Made by a program: the position numbers and the translations under genes. A stretch of 64,000 nucleotides of DNA from Flavobacteriaceae bacterium PS02334 (GTDB lineage Bacteria; Bacteroidota; Bacteroidia; Flavobacteriales; Flavobacteriaceae), in the NCBI GenBank assembly GCA_029959295.1, contig JASCOH010000007.1, positions 1-64,000 of the forward strand, read 5' to 3'. Each line of letters opens with the position of its first letter. Position 1 is the stretch's first letter. Shown here piece by piece: positions 15,845 to 25,812 of the stretch. The notes under the pieces were generated by a model. It worked only from the letters and a program-made list of their open reading frames with translations, had not been told where the DNA came from and searched no databases.

Positions 15845-16462
15845 ATGTATCCAAAATTATCAGATACCGTAAAAAATTTATTAAAAATTCAAAAAATCGA
15901 CGAAGGCCGAAAAGACATTCTAAAACCATTCATCGATTATGTCCAACAAAAAATTGACACAAAGTCCTCAATAAACATCAATTTTATTTGCACCCACAAT
16001 TCGCGCAGAAGCCATTTGTGCCAAATTTGGGCGCAATCTGCTGCCAATTTCTACGACATCAATAATGTGAATTGTTTTTCTGGAGGCACTGAAGAAACGG
16101 CATTGTTTCCAAAAATTGCTGCAACTTTACAAGAACAAGGTTTTGAAATTGAGAAAATTTCAAATGAATCTAATCCTGTTTACGCTATCAAATTTAGTAA
16201 AAATTCACTTCCAATTATTGGCTTTTCAAAAAAATACAATCATTTTTTTAATCCAGCTTCTGAATTTGTGGCAATCATGACTTGTTCCCAAGCTGACGGA
16301 GGCTGTCCGTTTATTGCTGGTGCAGAAAAGCGCATTCCGATTACTTATGAAGATCCAAAAATTTCAGATGGATCACCAAATCAAAGTGAGGTTTATGCCA
16401 ATCGAAGCTTAGAAATAGCCACTGAAATGTTTTATGTTTTCTCTCAAATAAAAAATAATTGA
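15845..16462 (+). CDS. Arsenate reductase-like low-molecular-weight phosphatase
   Basis: A 205-residue protein of the LMW protein-tyrosine-phosphatase fold used by thioredoxin-type ArsC enzymes. The Cys-x5-Arg-Ser P-loop is [13 protein letters not shown] (Cys49 to Arg55), followed by [13 protein letters not shown]. Further Cys at the [10 protein letters not shown] segment could take part in disulfide relay. Its place before ACR3 supports reduction of As(V) to As(III) for export. Its stop codon overlaps the ATG of the exporter gene (TGATG), so translation is coupled. A pure phosphatase role is less likely here. Confidence 0.88.
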   Translation: MYPKLSDTVKNLLKIQKIDEGRKDILKPFIDYVQQKIDTKSSININFICTHNSRRSHLCQIWAQSAANFYDINNVNCFSGGTEETALFPKIAATLQEQGFEIEKISNESNPVYAIKFSKNSLPIIGFSKKYNHFFNPASEFVAIMTCSQADGGCPFIAGAEKRIPITYEDPKISDGSPNQSEVYANRSLEIATEMFYVFSQIKNN

Positions 16463-17493
16463 TGCAACCAAAATTGAAATTTTTAGACCGATACTTAACG
16501 CTTTGGATATTTTTAGCAATGGCAATTGGGATTGGATTGGGCCATTTATTTCCGAAAATATCTGATGTCACTAACAAGTTATCCGTTGGAACCACTAATA
16601 TGCCTCTCGCCATCGGACTGATTTTAATGATGTATCCGCCGTTGGCAAAAGTTAATTATTCCTTGCTTCCGTTAGCTTTCAAAGACAAAAAAATCATAAG
16701 CCTTTCATTACTATTGAACTGGGTTGTTGGTCCCGTTTTAATGTTTGCATTAGCAATTTTGTTTTTAAGAAACGAGCCGGACTACATGATTGGCTTGATT
16801 TTGATTGGCTTGGCGCGTTGCATCGCAATGGTTATAGTTTGGAATGACTTGGCGAAAGGCAATAGAGAATACGCCGCAGTTTTAATTGCTTTGAACAGTA
16901 TCTTTCAAGTATTTACGTATAGCTTTTTTGTCTGGTTCTTTATAAATTTTCTTCCAAAGCAATTAGGCTTAGCCTCTTTCGACATTAATGTTTCGATGAG
17001 AGATGTTACAGAAAGCGTCTTGATTTATTTAGGAATTCCTTTTGCAGCAGGATTTTTAACACGTTATTTTTTAGTGCGGTTTAGAGGAATTGAATGGTAT
17101 AATCGAAGGTTTATTACAAAAATTTCTCCTGTTACTTTATACGCATTGCTGTTTACTATTGTTTTAATGTTCAGTTTAAAAGGTGATAAAATTGTTGAAT
17201 TGCCGCTGGACGTCATAAAGGTAGCCGTTCCATTAATTATCTATTTTGTGATAATGTTTTTGTTGAGCTTTTTTATGAACAAATCACTTCAAGTTCCTTA
17301 CGATAAAAATGCGTCTATAGCTTTCACAGCAACTGGAAATAATTTTGAGTTGGCAATTGCTGTTTCAATTGCTGTTTTCGGAATTCATTCGCCACAAGCA
17401 TTTGTAGGTGTAATTGGTCCGTTGGTGGAAGTTCCAGTTTTAATTTTATTGGTAAAAATTAGTCTATGGTTAAAGACAAAGTATTACTCCTAA
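16462..17493 (+). CDS. Arsenite efflux transporter, ACR3 family
   Basis: A 343-residue inner-membrane protein with about ten transmembrane helices that exports As(III). The signature helix [16 protein letters not shown] carries the Cys (about residue 120) needed for transport in ACR3 proteins; the start [17 protein letters not shown] is also typical. ATG 16462 overlaps the preceding stop codon. The last gene of the operon, followed by a bidirectional terminator. Together with the reductase it gives arsenate-to-arsenite export. Confidence 0.93.
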   Translation: MQPKLKFLDRYLTLWIFLAMAIGIGLGHLFPKISDVTNKLSVGTTNMPLAIGLILMMYPPLAKVNYSLLPLAFKDKKIISLSLLLNWVVGPVLMFALAILFLRNEPDYMIGLILIGLARCIAMVIVWNDLAKGNREYAAVLIALNSIFQVFTYSFFVWFFINFLPKQLGLASFDINVSMRDVTESVLIYLGIPFAAGFLTRYFLVRFRGIEWYNRRFITKISPVTLYALLFTIVLMFSLKGDKIVELPLDVIKVAVPLIIYFVIMFLLSFFMNKSLQVPYDKNASIAFTATGNNFELAIAVSIAVFGIHSPQAFVGVIGPLVEVPVLILLVKISLWLKTKYYS

Positions 17494-17497
17494 CTAA

Positions 17498-17526
17498 AAA
17501 AAATCCGCACGAAGCGGATTTTCTAA
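17498..17526. terminator. Bidirectional terminator between ACR3 and dnaB
   Basis: AAAATCCGC (17500-17508) pairs with GCGGATTTT, loop of 5 nt, A-run left and T residues right. It separates two convergent genes. Confidence 0.8.
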
Positions 17527-17558
17527 TTTTTTCAATCTGTAAATTTTAAATCACTCCA

Positions 17559-19100
17559 TTAAAACGGAACATCGCTATCGTCGTCAATACTATTCATATT
17601 GCTTCCGAAAGCATCGTTTGCCGAAGGAAGATTTTTTGTCAAGAACGGCGCATCCATATTCATTTTTGAAGGAAGATCATCAAAAGAAGTTCCGTATTCA
17701 TCAAGGTTGTCGAACTTACCGAGATTTCCAATAAACTTCAAACGCACGTTTTCCAAACTACCATTTCTGTGTTTTGCGATGATAAATTCGGCCTGGCCTT
17801 CAGTTGGCGAATGCTCATCATCATCCCATTCATCAATTTTATAATATTCAGGACGATAGATAAACGAAACGATATCGGCATCCTGCTCAATCGCTCCAGA
17901 TTCACGAAGGTCAGAAAGCAAAGGCCTTTTGCTGGATCCACGTGTTTCCACCGCACGAGAAAGTTGAGAAAGTGCAATCACCGGAACGTTCAGCTCTTTT
18001 GCCAAAGCTTTTAAGTTTCGAGAAATTGTCGAGATTTCTTGTTCACGGTTTCCTCCACCTTTTCCATTTCCACCGGCTGTCATTAACTGAAGGTAATCTA
18101 CAATAATCAATCGAATTCCGTATTGTGACGCCAAACGTCTTGCCTTTGCACGCAAATCGAAAATCGAAAGCGACGGCGTATCGTCAATATATAAAGGTGC
18201 TTTTTCTAAATTTTTTACTTTAATACTCAGTTGCTCCCACTCGTGTTTTTCTAATTTCCCAGTACGTAATTTTTCAGAAGAAAGTCCGGTTTCAGAAGAA
18301 ATCAAACGCGTGATCAGCTGAACAGAAGACATCTCCAGAGAGAAAAGTGCCACCGCGTGGCCAAAATCGATAGAAATATTTCTGGCCATAGAAAGTACGA
18401 ACGCCGTTTTACCCATACCAGGACGTGCCGCGATAATAATTAAATCGGAAGGTTGCCATCCTGACGTAATTTTATCCAATTTTTCAAAACCGGTGGCAAC
18501 ACCGCTCAAGCCTTCTTTTCCTGCAATTTCTTCAATTCTCTTTTTTGCCTGAATCACCAAACTTTGTGCAGTTTCAGAACTACGCTTTATATTTCCTTGT
18601 GTAACTTCGTATAATTTCGATTCGGCTTTGTCGAGCAAATCAAATACATCCGTTGACTCATCATACGATTCTTCGATAATTTCCGAAGAAATTTTAATCA
18701 AACTTCTTTGGATAAACTTCTGAAGAATAATCCTCGAGTGAAATTCAATATGCGCCGAAGACGAAATTTTTTGCGTCAGCTGAATCAGGTAAAAATCACC
18801 TCCAGCCAAATCTAATTTTGCAGTTCTCCGCAACTGAGCCGAAACTGTTAATAAGTCGACCGGTTGTGAATCGTTGAAAAGTGTAACAATTGCTTCAAAA
18901 ATGTGTTTGTGTGCTTCTTTGTAAAATGCGTCGGGCTGAAGAATATCGATAACCTCGTCTACCCCTTTTTTATCAATCATCATCGCGCCTAAAACTGCCT
19001 CCTCCAAATCGAGCGCTTGTGGCGGGAGTTTTCCTTTTTCGAGATTGATTATTGTAGTTTTATCTACTCTAACCGGGTTTATATTCTTGAGATTTTCCAT
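17559..19100 (-). CDS. dnaB: Replicative DNA helicase
   Basis: A 513-residue hexameric helicase that unwinds DNA at the replication fork. N-terminal domain (PPQALDLEEAVLGAMM, about 27-130), linker, then the RecA-like ATPase with Walker A AARPGMGKTAF, Walker B RLIIVDYLQLM and the Arg/sensor region LSQLSRAVETR and LRESGAIEQDADIV. No intein interrupts it. The C-terminal tail is acidic (IDDDSDVPF), like the tails that bind replication partners in SSB, but this is only a resemblance. Monocistronic by appearance. Confidence 0.97.
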   Translation of the reverse strand: MENLKNINPVRVDKTTIINLEKGKLPPQALDLEEAVLGAMMIDKKGVDEVIDILQPDAFYKEAHKHIFEAIVTLFNDSQPVDLLTVSAQLRRTAKLDLAGGDFYLIQLTQKISSSAHIEFHSRIILQKFIQRSLIKISSEIIEESYDESTDVFDLLDKAESKLYEVTQGNIKRSSETAQSLVIQAKKRIEEIAGKEGLSGVATGFEKLDKITSGWQPSDLIIIAARPGMGKTAFVLSMARNISIDFGHAVALFSLEMSSVQLITRLISSETGLSSEKLRTGKLEKHEWEQLSIKVKNLEKAPLYIDDTPSLSIFDLRAKARRLASQYGIRLIIVDYLQLMTAGGNGKGGGNREQEISTISRNLKALAKELNVPVIALSQLSRAVETRGSSKRPLLSDLRESGAIEQDADIVSFIYRPEYYKIDEWDDDEHSPTEGQAEFIIAKHRNGSLENVRLKFIGNLGKFDNLDEYGTSFDDLPSKMNMDAPFLTKNLPSANDAFGSNMNSIDDDSDVPF

Positions 19101-19189
19101 AGTGCGAATGTAGCTAAAAATTAAAAAAAATAGTTCTTGACTTGTTAGCTAGTTTTGTTTATAAGTATTGATTTTGTGTTGATAACCAA

Positions 19190-19224
19190 AAAAAAATCCG
19201 AAACCACGGGGCTTCGGATTTAGT
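19190..19224 (-). terminator. Terminator of accA
   Basis: Read on the minus strand, AAATCCGAA pairs with TTCGGATTT around a GCCCCGTGG-type loop and is followed by a long T-run. Confidence 0.8.
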
Positions 19225-19240
19225 ATCTGTTCTGTAAGAT

Positions 19241-20194
19241 TTACTCTTTAAATTCGCCCATTTTGCTGTATTTGTCCATTCTTTGGGACACTAAATCAGC
19301 TGTTGATAAGTCTTTTAATTCGTTGAATCCCTTTAAGATATATTTTTCTACTGCTGAAAAAGCAGTTTCTCTGTCATAATGCGCTCCGCCAAGTGGTTCT
19401 GGAATGATATCGTCGATCAGCTTTTGCTTTTTCATATCAAAAGAAGTCAATTTCAATGCTTCAGCCGCTTGCTCTTTATATTCCCAGCTTCTCCATAAAA
19501 TTGAAGAACAAGATTCAGGAGAAATTACAGAATACCAAGTATTTTCCATCATGTAAACTTTGTCTCCAACACCTATTCCTAATGCGCCACCAGAAGCTCC
19601 TTCACCAACAATTACTGTGATAATCGGCACTTTCAAGCACATCATTTCAAAGATATTTCTCGCGATAGCTTCTCCTTGCCCTCTTTCTTCTGCTTCCAAA
19701 CCTGGATATGCTCCCGGAGTATCTACCAAAGTCACTACAGGAATTCCAAATTTCTCTGCCATTTTCATTAAACGCAAAGCTTTACGGTAGCCTTCAGGAT
19801 TTGCCATACCAAAATTGCGGTATTGGCGTGTTTTAGTATTGTATCCTTTTTGCTGGCCAACAATCATGAAAGACTGTCCGCCAATTTTACCCAATCCGCC
19901 AATCATCGCCTTGTCATCTTTGAAACCTCTGTCGCCAAAAAGTTCTAAGAACGTGTCGCCACAAAGTGCGCGAACGTGATCCATCGTGTAAGGCCTGCTT
20001 GGGTGTCTTGACAGCTGAACGCGTTGCCAAGCTGTTAAGTTTTTATATATGTTTTTCTTAGTTTCTTCTAGTTTTTTCTCGATTTGCTTGCAAGTATTTG
20101 AAACGTCGATGTCTGATTCTTGCCCAATTACTTGGCATTTGTCCAACTGGTCTTCAAGTTCTTTAATCGGAAGCTCAAAATCTAAATATTCCAT
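19241..20194 (-). CDS. accA: Acetyl-CoA carboxylase carboxyltransferase subunit alpha
   Basis: A 317-residue subunit of the carboxyltransferase that moves the carboxyl group from carboxybiotin to acetyl-CoA, the first step of fatty acid synthesis. Family motifs: [64 protein letters not shown] and [15 protein letters not shown]. The N-terminal zinc ribbon seen in AccD is absent as expected. Stands alone with its own promoter and terminator. Confidence 0.97.
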   Translation of the reverse strand: MEYLDFELPIKELEDQLDKCQVIGQESDIDVSNTCKQIEKKLEETKKNIYKNLTAWQRVQLSRHPSRPYTMDHVRALCGDTFLELFGDRGFKDDKAMIGGLGKIGGQSFMIVGQQKGYNTKTRQYRNFGMANPEGYRKALRLMKMAEKFGIPVVTLVDTPGAYPGLEAEERGQGEAIARNIFEMMCLKVPIITVIVGEGASGGALGIGVGDKVYMMENTWYSVISPESCSSILWRSWEYKEQAAEALKLTSFDMKKQKLIDDIIPEPLGGAHYDRETAFSAVEKYILKGFNELKDLSTADLVSQRMDKYSKMGEFKE

Positions 20195-20228
20195 AGGATT
20201 TGTGCATTAGTGGTTTTAGTTCGAAATG

Positions 20229-20236
20229 CAAAGATA
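20229..20236 (-). promoter_or_regulatory. -7 box of the accA promoter
   Basis: Minus-strand TATCTTTG, a perfect TAnnTTTG, 35 nt before the accA start. No clear TTG was found at the -33 distance. Confidence 0.5.
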
Positions 20237-20360
20237 AAACTTAATTTTAGAATTAAGATTGCAGATCTCAGTTTTATGAGAGTTGCAGTCTCTTTTTTTC
20301 GTGTTATTTACAACACAGATTTCACAAATTTCAAGGATTTTTTGAAATTGATTCTTAAAA

Positions 20361-21257
20361 TTAGTGTTGTACCTTTTTAGGCTTCTTATAATTTTTCAGA
20401 ATTCCGTTTAAAATTACGGTCATTAATATAATTACCGCGCCGATGTAAAAAGCAGGACTCATTTTTTCTTTTTCTCCGAGGATGAAATAGGCAAGAATGA
20501 TTCCATAAACAGGTTCCATATTTGTGGTCAGCATAACCGTGTAAGGCGTTAATTTTTTCATCACATTAACCGAAGCTGTGAAAGCATACGCAGTACAAAT
20601 AGAGGAAAGCAAAATAATCAAAATCCAGTCGTCTCCTGAAATTTCGAAGAATTCCGGCGTAAATGTTCTTTCGTAAAAAAGATAGCCTGTGATTAAAATT
20701 ACGCCTGCAAAAAACTCATAAAGCGTGATTACCGACGGATCATATTTTTGAATCAATTTCCCATTGAAAAGCGTAAAAGTAACGCCTAAAAAAACAGATA
20801 AAAGTGCGTAAAGCATTCCTTCTAAATATTGTCCTTCGACTTGCATGATCATCAAAAGACCGCCGATTATGATCAATCCGAAGAAAACTTCATACCAAAG
20901 CATCTTCCTGTTAAAGAAAATAGGTTCTAAAATTGACGCAAAAAAAGCTCCGGTAGAAAAAACGGCAAGCGTTATCGATACGTTTGAAACATTTATCGCC
21001 TTGAAAAAAAACAGCCAATGCAGTGCGATTAAAAATCCTACGCCAATTAAATGCGCAAATGATTTCACGGGAAGTTTCCATGGTTTCTTTATAATCAAGA
21101 CATACAAAAGCATGAAAATTCCAGCAATCAGCATTCGGTACCAAACCAAGGAAGCCTCTTTGACGGTAATTAAATCACCCAAAACAGCAGTAAATCCCCA
21201 AATAAAAACGATCAGATGGAGATTTAAATAGCTTTTCAGCAAATTACCTTTTTGCAT
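20361..21257 (-). CDS. EamA/DMT-superfamily permease
   Basis: A 298-residue inner-membrane protein with ten predicted helices in two EamA repeats (HLIVFIWGFTAVLGD at the start; EPVYGIILAYFILGEKE in the second repeat, a hallmark of the superfamily). Members export amino acids, nucleosides or other metabolites; the substrate here cannot be told. Its start overlaps the end of the LptG-like gene by 14 nt, so they are probably co-transcribed. The C-terminal tail is basic (KNYKKPKKVQ). No regulatory site seen between the two genes. Confidence 0.88.
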   Translation of the reverse strand: MQKGNLLKSYLNLHLIVFIWGFTAVLGDLITVKEASLVWYRMLIAGIFMLLYVLIIKKPWKLPVKSFAHLIGVGFLIALHWLFFFKAINVSNVSITLAVFSTGAFFASILEPIFFNRKMLWYEVFFGLIIIGGLLMIMQVEGQYLEGMLYALLSVFLGVTFTLFNGKLIQKYDPSVITLYEFFAGVILITGYLFYERTFTPEFFEISGDDWILIILLSSICTAYAFTASVNVMKKLTPYTVMLTTNMEPVYGIILAYFILGEKEKMSPAFYIGAVIILMTVILNGILKNYKKPKKVQH

Positions 21258-22320
21258 TTCGAAGAAGATAAATAGCTAAAATTCCGAATACGAAGTTAGG
21301 AAGCCAAACGGCTACAAGGGGCGAAATACTTGACTTTTCAGCCAATGTTCCGAAGATTTTATCAAAGAAAATAAAGGTAAACGCAAGTCCGATTCCGATG
21401 GCAAGATTCATTCCCATTCCGCCTCTTCTTTTCATAGCAGAAACGGCAACTGCAATTACAGTTAAAATAAAAGCAGAAACTGGCAAGCTGTATTTTCTAT
21501 ATAAAACCACCAAATACATGTCGATATTTGATGAACCGCGTTCTCTTTCTTTATCAATAAATTCATTTAATTCGCCCAGAGTCAAGGTTTCAGCAATGTA
21601 AATTACCGGCGTCAAATCTTCTAAATCAAATTTAAAAACCGTGTCTTTTTTCTGAGCCGTTTCAAGCGTATCATCTAAGTCGCCGACTGTTCTTTTGGTG
21701 TAATTAAACATGGTATATGTACTGTCTGCAGGATTCCATTTTAAACGATCGGCAGTAATGATAAACTCCAGCTTTTCATTCTTGAATTTCTTCAACGAGA
21801 AGTCAAAAGCCATTTTTGAAACCGTATTAAAATTGCTTACATATATAAATTCGCCAGGACTGATTTCTCGATAAACATTACTCGTTTCACGGGTCTGCTT
21901 GTTGTTTTTCATATACGTATAACGAAAATTATTGTAGACCTGACTCGATTTTGGAACTACGAAAAAGCCTAAAAGCAAAGCCAAAATTGAAATAATTGTC
22001 GCTCCGACCATAAACGGACGCAAGAATCTCGTGAACGAAATTCCGGAACTTAATATGGCGATGATTTCTGTGTTGTTTGCTAATTTTGAGGTAAACCAAA
22101 TTACGGACAAAAACAAAAATATAGGAAAAAGCAGGTTGGCAAAATACACCGTAAAGTTCAAGTAATAGTAAGCTACTTCCCAAAAAGGAACTTTATTCGC
22201 CAAAATTTTATTGATCTTTTCTGAAACGTCAATAACGATCGCGATGGGTATAAATAAAAATAACATCACAAAAAATGTGGCCAGATATCGCTTTAAGATG
22301 TACTTGTCTATTATTTTCAT
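21244..22320 (-). CDS. lptG: LptF/LptG-family lipopolysaccharide export permease
   Basis: A 358-residue YjgP/YjgQ-type permease: two sets of three transmembrane helices flanking a periplasmic beta-jellyroll (about 100-250). Family motifs: IIDKYILKRYLATFF, SKLANNTEIIAILSSGIS and PLVAVWLPNFVFGILA. It works with LptB ATPase to pull LPS from the inner membrane to the periplasmic bridge. The short length and single-gene context favour the LptG type found in Bacteroidota, but LptF cannot be excluded. It follows tgt on the same strand after 66 nt. Confidence 0.88.
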   Translation of the reverse strand: MKIIDKYILKRYLATFFVMLFLFIPIAIVIDVSEKINKILANKVPFWEVAYYYLNFTVYFANLLFPIFLFLSVIWFTSKLANNTEIIAILSSGISFTRFLRPFMVGATIISILALLLGFFVVPKSSQVYNNFRYTYMKNNKQTRETSNVYREISPGEFIYVSNFNTVSKMAFDFSLKKFKNEKLEFIITADRLKWNPADSTYTMFNYTKRTVGDLDDTLETAQKKDTVFKFDLEDLTPVIYIAETLTLGELNEFIDKERERGSSNIDMYLVVLYRKYSLPVSAFILTVIAVAVSAMKRRGGMGMNLAIGIGLAFTFIFFDKIFGTLAEKSSISPLVAVWLPNFVFGILAIYLLRNAKR

Positions 22321-22386
22321 TTTTGGGTAAAGGGTTTTGGGTAAAGGTTCAAGTGTTGAACTGAACTTATTACCTAAATTTATAAC

Positions 22387-23517
22387 TTATAACCTATTGT
22401 CCATCTGTTTAACCATCATTTCTTTCCAAACACGGAAATCTCCGGCCAAGATATGTTTTCTGGCTTCGCGAACCAACCACATATAAAATCCTAAATTGTG
22501 GATTGTGGCAATCTGTTTTCCAAGATATTCGTTTGCCGCAAAAAGATGTCTTAAATACGCTTTTGAATATTCTGTATCTACAAAAGTGTGTCCCATTTCG
22601 TCAATTACTGAGAAATCATCTTCCCACTTTTTATTTTTGATATTTATAGTTCCATAAGCTGTGAAAAGCATTCCGTTTCTGGCGTTTCTTGTTGGCATTA
22701 CGCAGTCAAACATGTCAATTCCTAACGCAATATTCTCTAAAATATTGATTGGCGTTCCCACTCCCATTAGATATCTCGGCTTGTCTTCTGGCAAAATTGC
22801 CGTCACTACTTCGGTCATTGCATACATTTCTTCCGCTGGTTCTCCAACAGAAAGTCCGCCGATTGCATTTCCTTGAGCGCCTGCATTTGCTATATATTCT
22901 GCTGATTGCTGGCGTAAATCTTTATAAGTACTTCCTTGCACGATTGGAAAGAAAGTCTGCTCATAACCATATTTAAACGGCTGGGTTTCTAAATGCTTTA
23001 TACATCTGTCCAACCAACGGTGCGTCATGTGCATGGATCTTTGCGCATAACGATAATCGCACGGATATGGCGTGCATTCGTCAAAAGCCATGATGATATC
23101 TGCTCCAATTGTGCGTTGGATTTCCATTACATTTTCTGGCGTAAAAACGTGGTAAGAACCGTCAATATGCGACTTAAACTTCACTCCTTCTTCCTTAATT
23201 TTTCTATTGGAAGAAAGCGAATAGACCTGATAACCTCCTGAATCAGTCAGAATATTTCTATCCCAATTCATGAATTTATGCAAACCTCCCGCCTTTTCCA
23301 AAATTTGGGTTTGTGGGCGAAGGTATAAATGATAAGTATTTCCTAATATGATATCTGGATTAATTTCTTCCTTCAATTCTCGCTGATGCACACCTTTAAC
23401 GGAAGCAACAGTGCCGACTGGCATAAAAATTGGAGTTTCGATAACGCCGTGATCTGTAGTAATTTTTCCAGCTCTTGCCTTTGTCGCAGGATCTGTGTGT
23501 AATAAGTCAAATTTCAT
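22387..23517 (-). CDS. tgt: tRNA-guanine transglycosylase (queuine tRNA-ribosyltransferase)
   Basis: A 376-residue TIM-barrel enzyme that swaps guanine-34 for a queuosine precursor in tRNAs with GUN anticodons. Motifs: TPIFMPVGTVASVKG, GNTYHLYLRP, LTDSGGYQVYSL with the catalytic Asp, IMAFDECTPYP, and DCVMPTRNARNGMLFT. A C-terminal zinc site of the usual CxCxxC kind is not evident, a known feature of the Bacteroidota branch as far as I recall. First gene of a tgt, lptG, DMT-permease run on the minus strand. Confidence 0.96.
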   Translation of the reverse strand: MKFDLLHTDPATKARAGKITTDHGVIETPIFMPVGTVASVKGVHQRELKEEINPDIILGNTYHLYLRPQTQILEKAGGLHKFMNWDRNILTDSGGYQVYSLSSNRKIKEEGVKFKSHIDGSYHVFTPENVMEIQRTIGADIIMAFDECTPYPCDYRYAQRSMHMTHRWLDRCIKHLETQPFKYGYEQTFFPIVQGSTYKDLRQQSAEYIANAGAQGNAIGGLSVGEPAEEMYAMTEVVTAILPEDKPRYLMGVGTPINILENIALGIDMFDCVMPTRNARNGMLFTAYGTINIKNKKWEDDFSVIDEMGHTFVDTEYSKAYLRHLFAANEYLGKQIATIHNLGFYMWLVREARKHILAGDFRVWKEMMVKQMDNRL

Positions 23518-23558
23518 TCTGTTCTTTTTATCGCAATCCCGAAGTTTCGGAACGGTGG

Positions 23559-23566
23559 CAAAGATA
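23559..23566 (-). promoter_or_regulatory. -7 box of the tgt promoter
   Basis: Minus-strand TATCTTTG, perfect TAnnTTTG, 42 nt before the tgt start. The leader has a GTTTCGGAAC-type stem just before the gene. Confidence 0.5.
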
Positions 23567-23788
23567 ATTTATTTAAGATTTATCAATTGTGATTTATGAA
23601 TTTATTTAACAAGTTGAAAAATGCTATTTAAATGTAAATCATCATAAAAGATAATTTATGGTTTTTGAAGTATCTTTTCCATGTAAATAATCAGTAGAAA
23701 ATTTTGTGAAACATCAGAAAAATAAGCGAAATTTCATTTTTTTTATATCTTTAGAAAAAAAAATTGCATTGCACAACAACATCTAATT

Positions 23789-24550
23789 ATGAAACCAGAA
23801 AATTCAACAACGCCTAATAACGTAAGGCTTATACATTTACTAGACACTTTTAGAGAGAAAAACGGAGCCGAAAACAGTTATTCAAATGTAGTTTTAGAAC
23901 TGTTGCAGGGCAATTCATTTTTGCTTTTGCCATCTGTAAACGAAGATAAATCAGAAGGTTGGAAAACAATCGAAAAAGAGCAGGCACTAAAAATAACCAG
24001 CATTTTCGACATGGACGGAATGAAGATTTTAGGCGCTTTTACTGATGACGAAGCGCTTTTGGGCTGGGCAAAGAGAGAAACGCAATATACGGCGCTTCCT
24101 TCAAAAGACGTTCTTGACATGTGCGAAGCCAATGGAATTAGCTGCATAATAATCAATAGCGGGAAGCCAAATATGTTTGTTCTGGAACGCAATCGAGATA
24201 ATGTCAAAACGCAAACTCTAAAAGAAGATACGCAAGTGCTTTTGGGAATGCCAAAAAATCCTTTGTCAAACGAGCTTGTAGACAAATTAATCGAAAGTTT
24301 TAAACAAGTTGACATCATTAATAATGTTTACCAGTATGGTCAAAGCATTGGTTCTGAATTTAATATCGTGCTGGGTTTTCGATTATCAACTTACACAGAC
24401 AATGCTAAAAAAGCTTCAATGGACGCCGTACAAAATGCCTTGAAACAAGTTAAAATCGATCATGCACTTGATATTTATTTTATTGAAAATGATGGCTTTT
24501 TGAAAAGTATAGAAAACATTGACGGATCGTTGATTTATAGCAAAAAATAA
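23789..24550 (+). CDS. SseB-like protein
   Basis: A 253-residue cytoplasmic protein with two domains resembling SseB. The N-terminal one reads SNVVLELLQGNSFLLLPS, then TSIFDMDGMKILGAFTDDE, the typical strand-turn-strand of SseB; the C-terminal one covers about 150-250 (EFNIVLGFRLST). SseB proteins are linked to stress resistance and, in some secretion clusters, to immunity, but no molecular activity is agreed. Preceded by 271 nt of AT-rich sequence with only a near-match -7 box (TATCTTTA, about 23743). The next gene follows after 71 nt and may be co-transcribed. Confidence 0.75.
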   Translation: MKPENSTTPNNVRLIHLLDTFREKNGAENSYSNVVLELLQGNSFLLLPSVNEDKSEGWKTIEKEQALKITSIFDMDGMKILGAFTDDEALLGWAKRETQYTALPSKDVLDMCEANGISCIIINSGKPNMFVLERNRDNVKTQTLKEDTQVLLGMPKNPLSNELVDKLIESFKQVDIINNVYQYGQSIGSEFNIVLGFRLSTYTDNAKKASMDAVQNALKQVKIDHALDIYFIENDGFLKSIENIDGSLIYSKK

Positions 24551-24621
24551 ATATAAAATATAGCATTAAAACTTTGGTATTCAATACAAATAAAATAGAT
24601 TTGGACTAATTATTAATTTAT

Positions 24622-25791
24622 ATGAAGTCCGAATCTTTTTTATGGCTTATCACCATGCTATTTATTTCAAGACCTTTTGTAACGCTCTTTCATGAGCTTG
24701 GACATGCCATTCCTCTGCTTTTTATAACCAAAGAAAATGTAACGATTCACATCGGATCTTATGGAGAAGCTAAAAACAGTCTCAAGCTCAAGCTAGGAAA
24801 ATTAGAAATAAATTTTAAATACAATTTATTTAAATATCATGGAGGATTATGCACAACAAAACATACAGACTTTACCAAAACCCAAACAATACTTTATATT
24901 GCATGTGGCCCATTTGCATCGCTAATTGTAGCTTTATTTTCATGCTTTATGGCTTATACTTTTGATTTGCCCGATTTTCTCTCCATCCTTTTTTTCGTTT
25001 TCCTGCTCTATTCTTTTTTTGATCTTATCATAAATATAATTCCCAGCAAAACTCCTATAAGATTAGATAATGGAACTTTTACTTTCAATGATGGCGAAAT
25101 GATAGCAAGATGCTTAAAATCTAATCGATATTCAGAAAAATATGCAAACGCCATAAACTATTATAATGAAAAAAAATACAATGATTCGCTAAAACTTTTT
25201 AATGAATTGCTAAATGATGGTTTTATTGATGACATGATTCTTCGTTTAAAGATTTCCTGCCACCTTCAATTAAAAGAATATGAAGTAGCTCTTAAAACTT
25301 TGGAAACATTAAAATTTAAATTTACTTTTAATTCAGATGACTATTCAAATTTTGCATTCATACAGTCCCAATTTAATAACCATCTTTTAGCTTTAGAAAG
25401 CTATGATAAGTCTTTAGAAATAAATCCAAAAAATCTTTACTCTTTGAATAATAAAGGCTACACTTTAAATGTTCTGGAAAGATTTGAGGAAGCTGTAATT
25501 TATTTTGATAAAGCAATTGAAGAAAATCCGAAAATGGCTTATGCATTTAATAACAGAGGTCTTTCAAAAATTAAACTGGGACAAATTGAAGAAGGGCTTT
25601 CCGACTTAAATTATTCGCATGATTTAGATCCTGAAAATTCTTATTATTACAGAAACATCGGTATTTACCATCAAGATCGTGGCGAACTACAATTGGCTTT
25701 AGATTTTTACCATAAAAGTAAATCTCTAGATAGCGAAACCCATAACATTGATGCTTTGATTAAAGAAATTCAATCTTTATTGGCAACTTAA
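24622..25791 (+). CDS. Membrane M50-type metalloprotease fused to TPR repeats
   Basis: A 389-residue protein in two parts. Residues 1-160 form a membrane domain with the zinc motif HELGH (His24, Glu25, His28) in the first helix and a second motif NDGEM (Asp157) after NIIPSKTP, which fits the site-2-protease arrangement of HExxH plus a distal Asp ligand. Residues about 165-385 are tetratricopeptide repeats (SLNNKGYTLNVLERFEEAV, AFNNRGLSKIKLGQIEEG, YYRNIGIYHQDRGELQLAL). Site-2 proteases cut membrane-bound regulators; the TPR part may recruit the substrate. The target is unknown. It lies between the SseB-like and SanA-like genes, with 21 nt to the latter. Confidence 0.8.
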   Translation: MKSESFLWLITMLFISRPFVTLFHELGHAIPLLFITKENVTIHIGSYGEAKNSLKLKLGKLEINFKYNLFKYHGGLCTTKHTDFTKTQTILYIACGPFASLIVALFSCFMAYTFDLPDFLSILFFVFLLYSFFDLIINIIPSKTPIRLDNGTFTFNDGEMIARCLKSNRYSEKYANAINYYNEKKYNDSLKLFNELLNDGFIDDMILRLKISCHLQLKEYEVALKTLETLKFKFTFNSDDYSNFAFIQSQFNNHLLALESYDKSLEINPKNLYSLNNKGYTLNVLERFEEAVIYFDKAIEENPKMAYAFNNRGLSKIKLGQIEEGLSDLNYSHDLDPENSYYYRNIGIYHQDRGELQLALDFYHKSKSLDSETHNIDALIKEIQSLLAT

Positions 25792-25812
25792 ACGTACTCT
25801 TATTTTGTAATT

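Noticed and set aside
17559-19100. Intein or insertion in dnaB
   Set aside because: Checked because dnaB is a frequent intein host; Walker A, Walker B and flanking motifs run without interruption.
20195-20360. Small RNA or gene between accA and the DMT permease gene
   Set aside because: Only AT-rich sequence with a weak inverted TCTCA/TGAGA pair; no convincing terminator or promoter beyond the accA -7 box.
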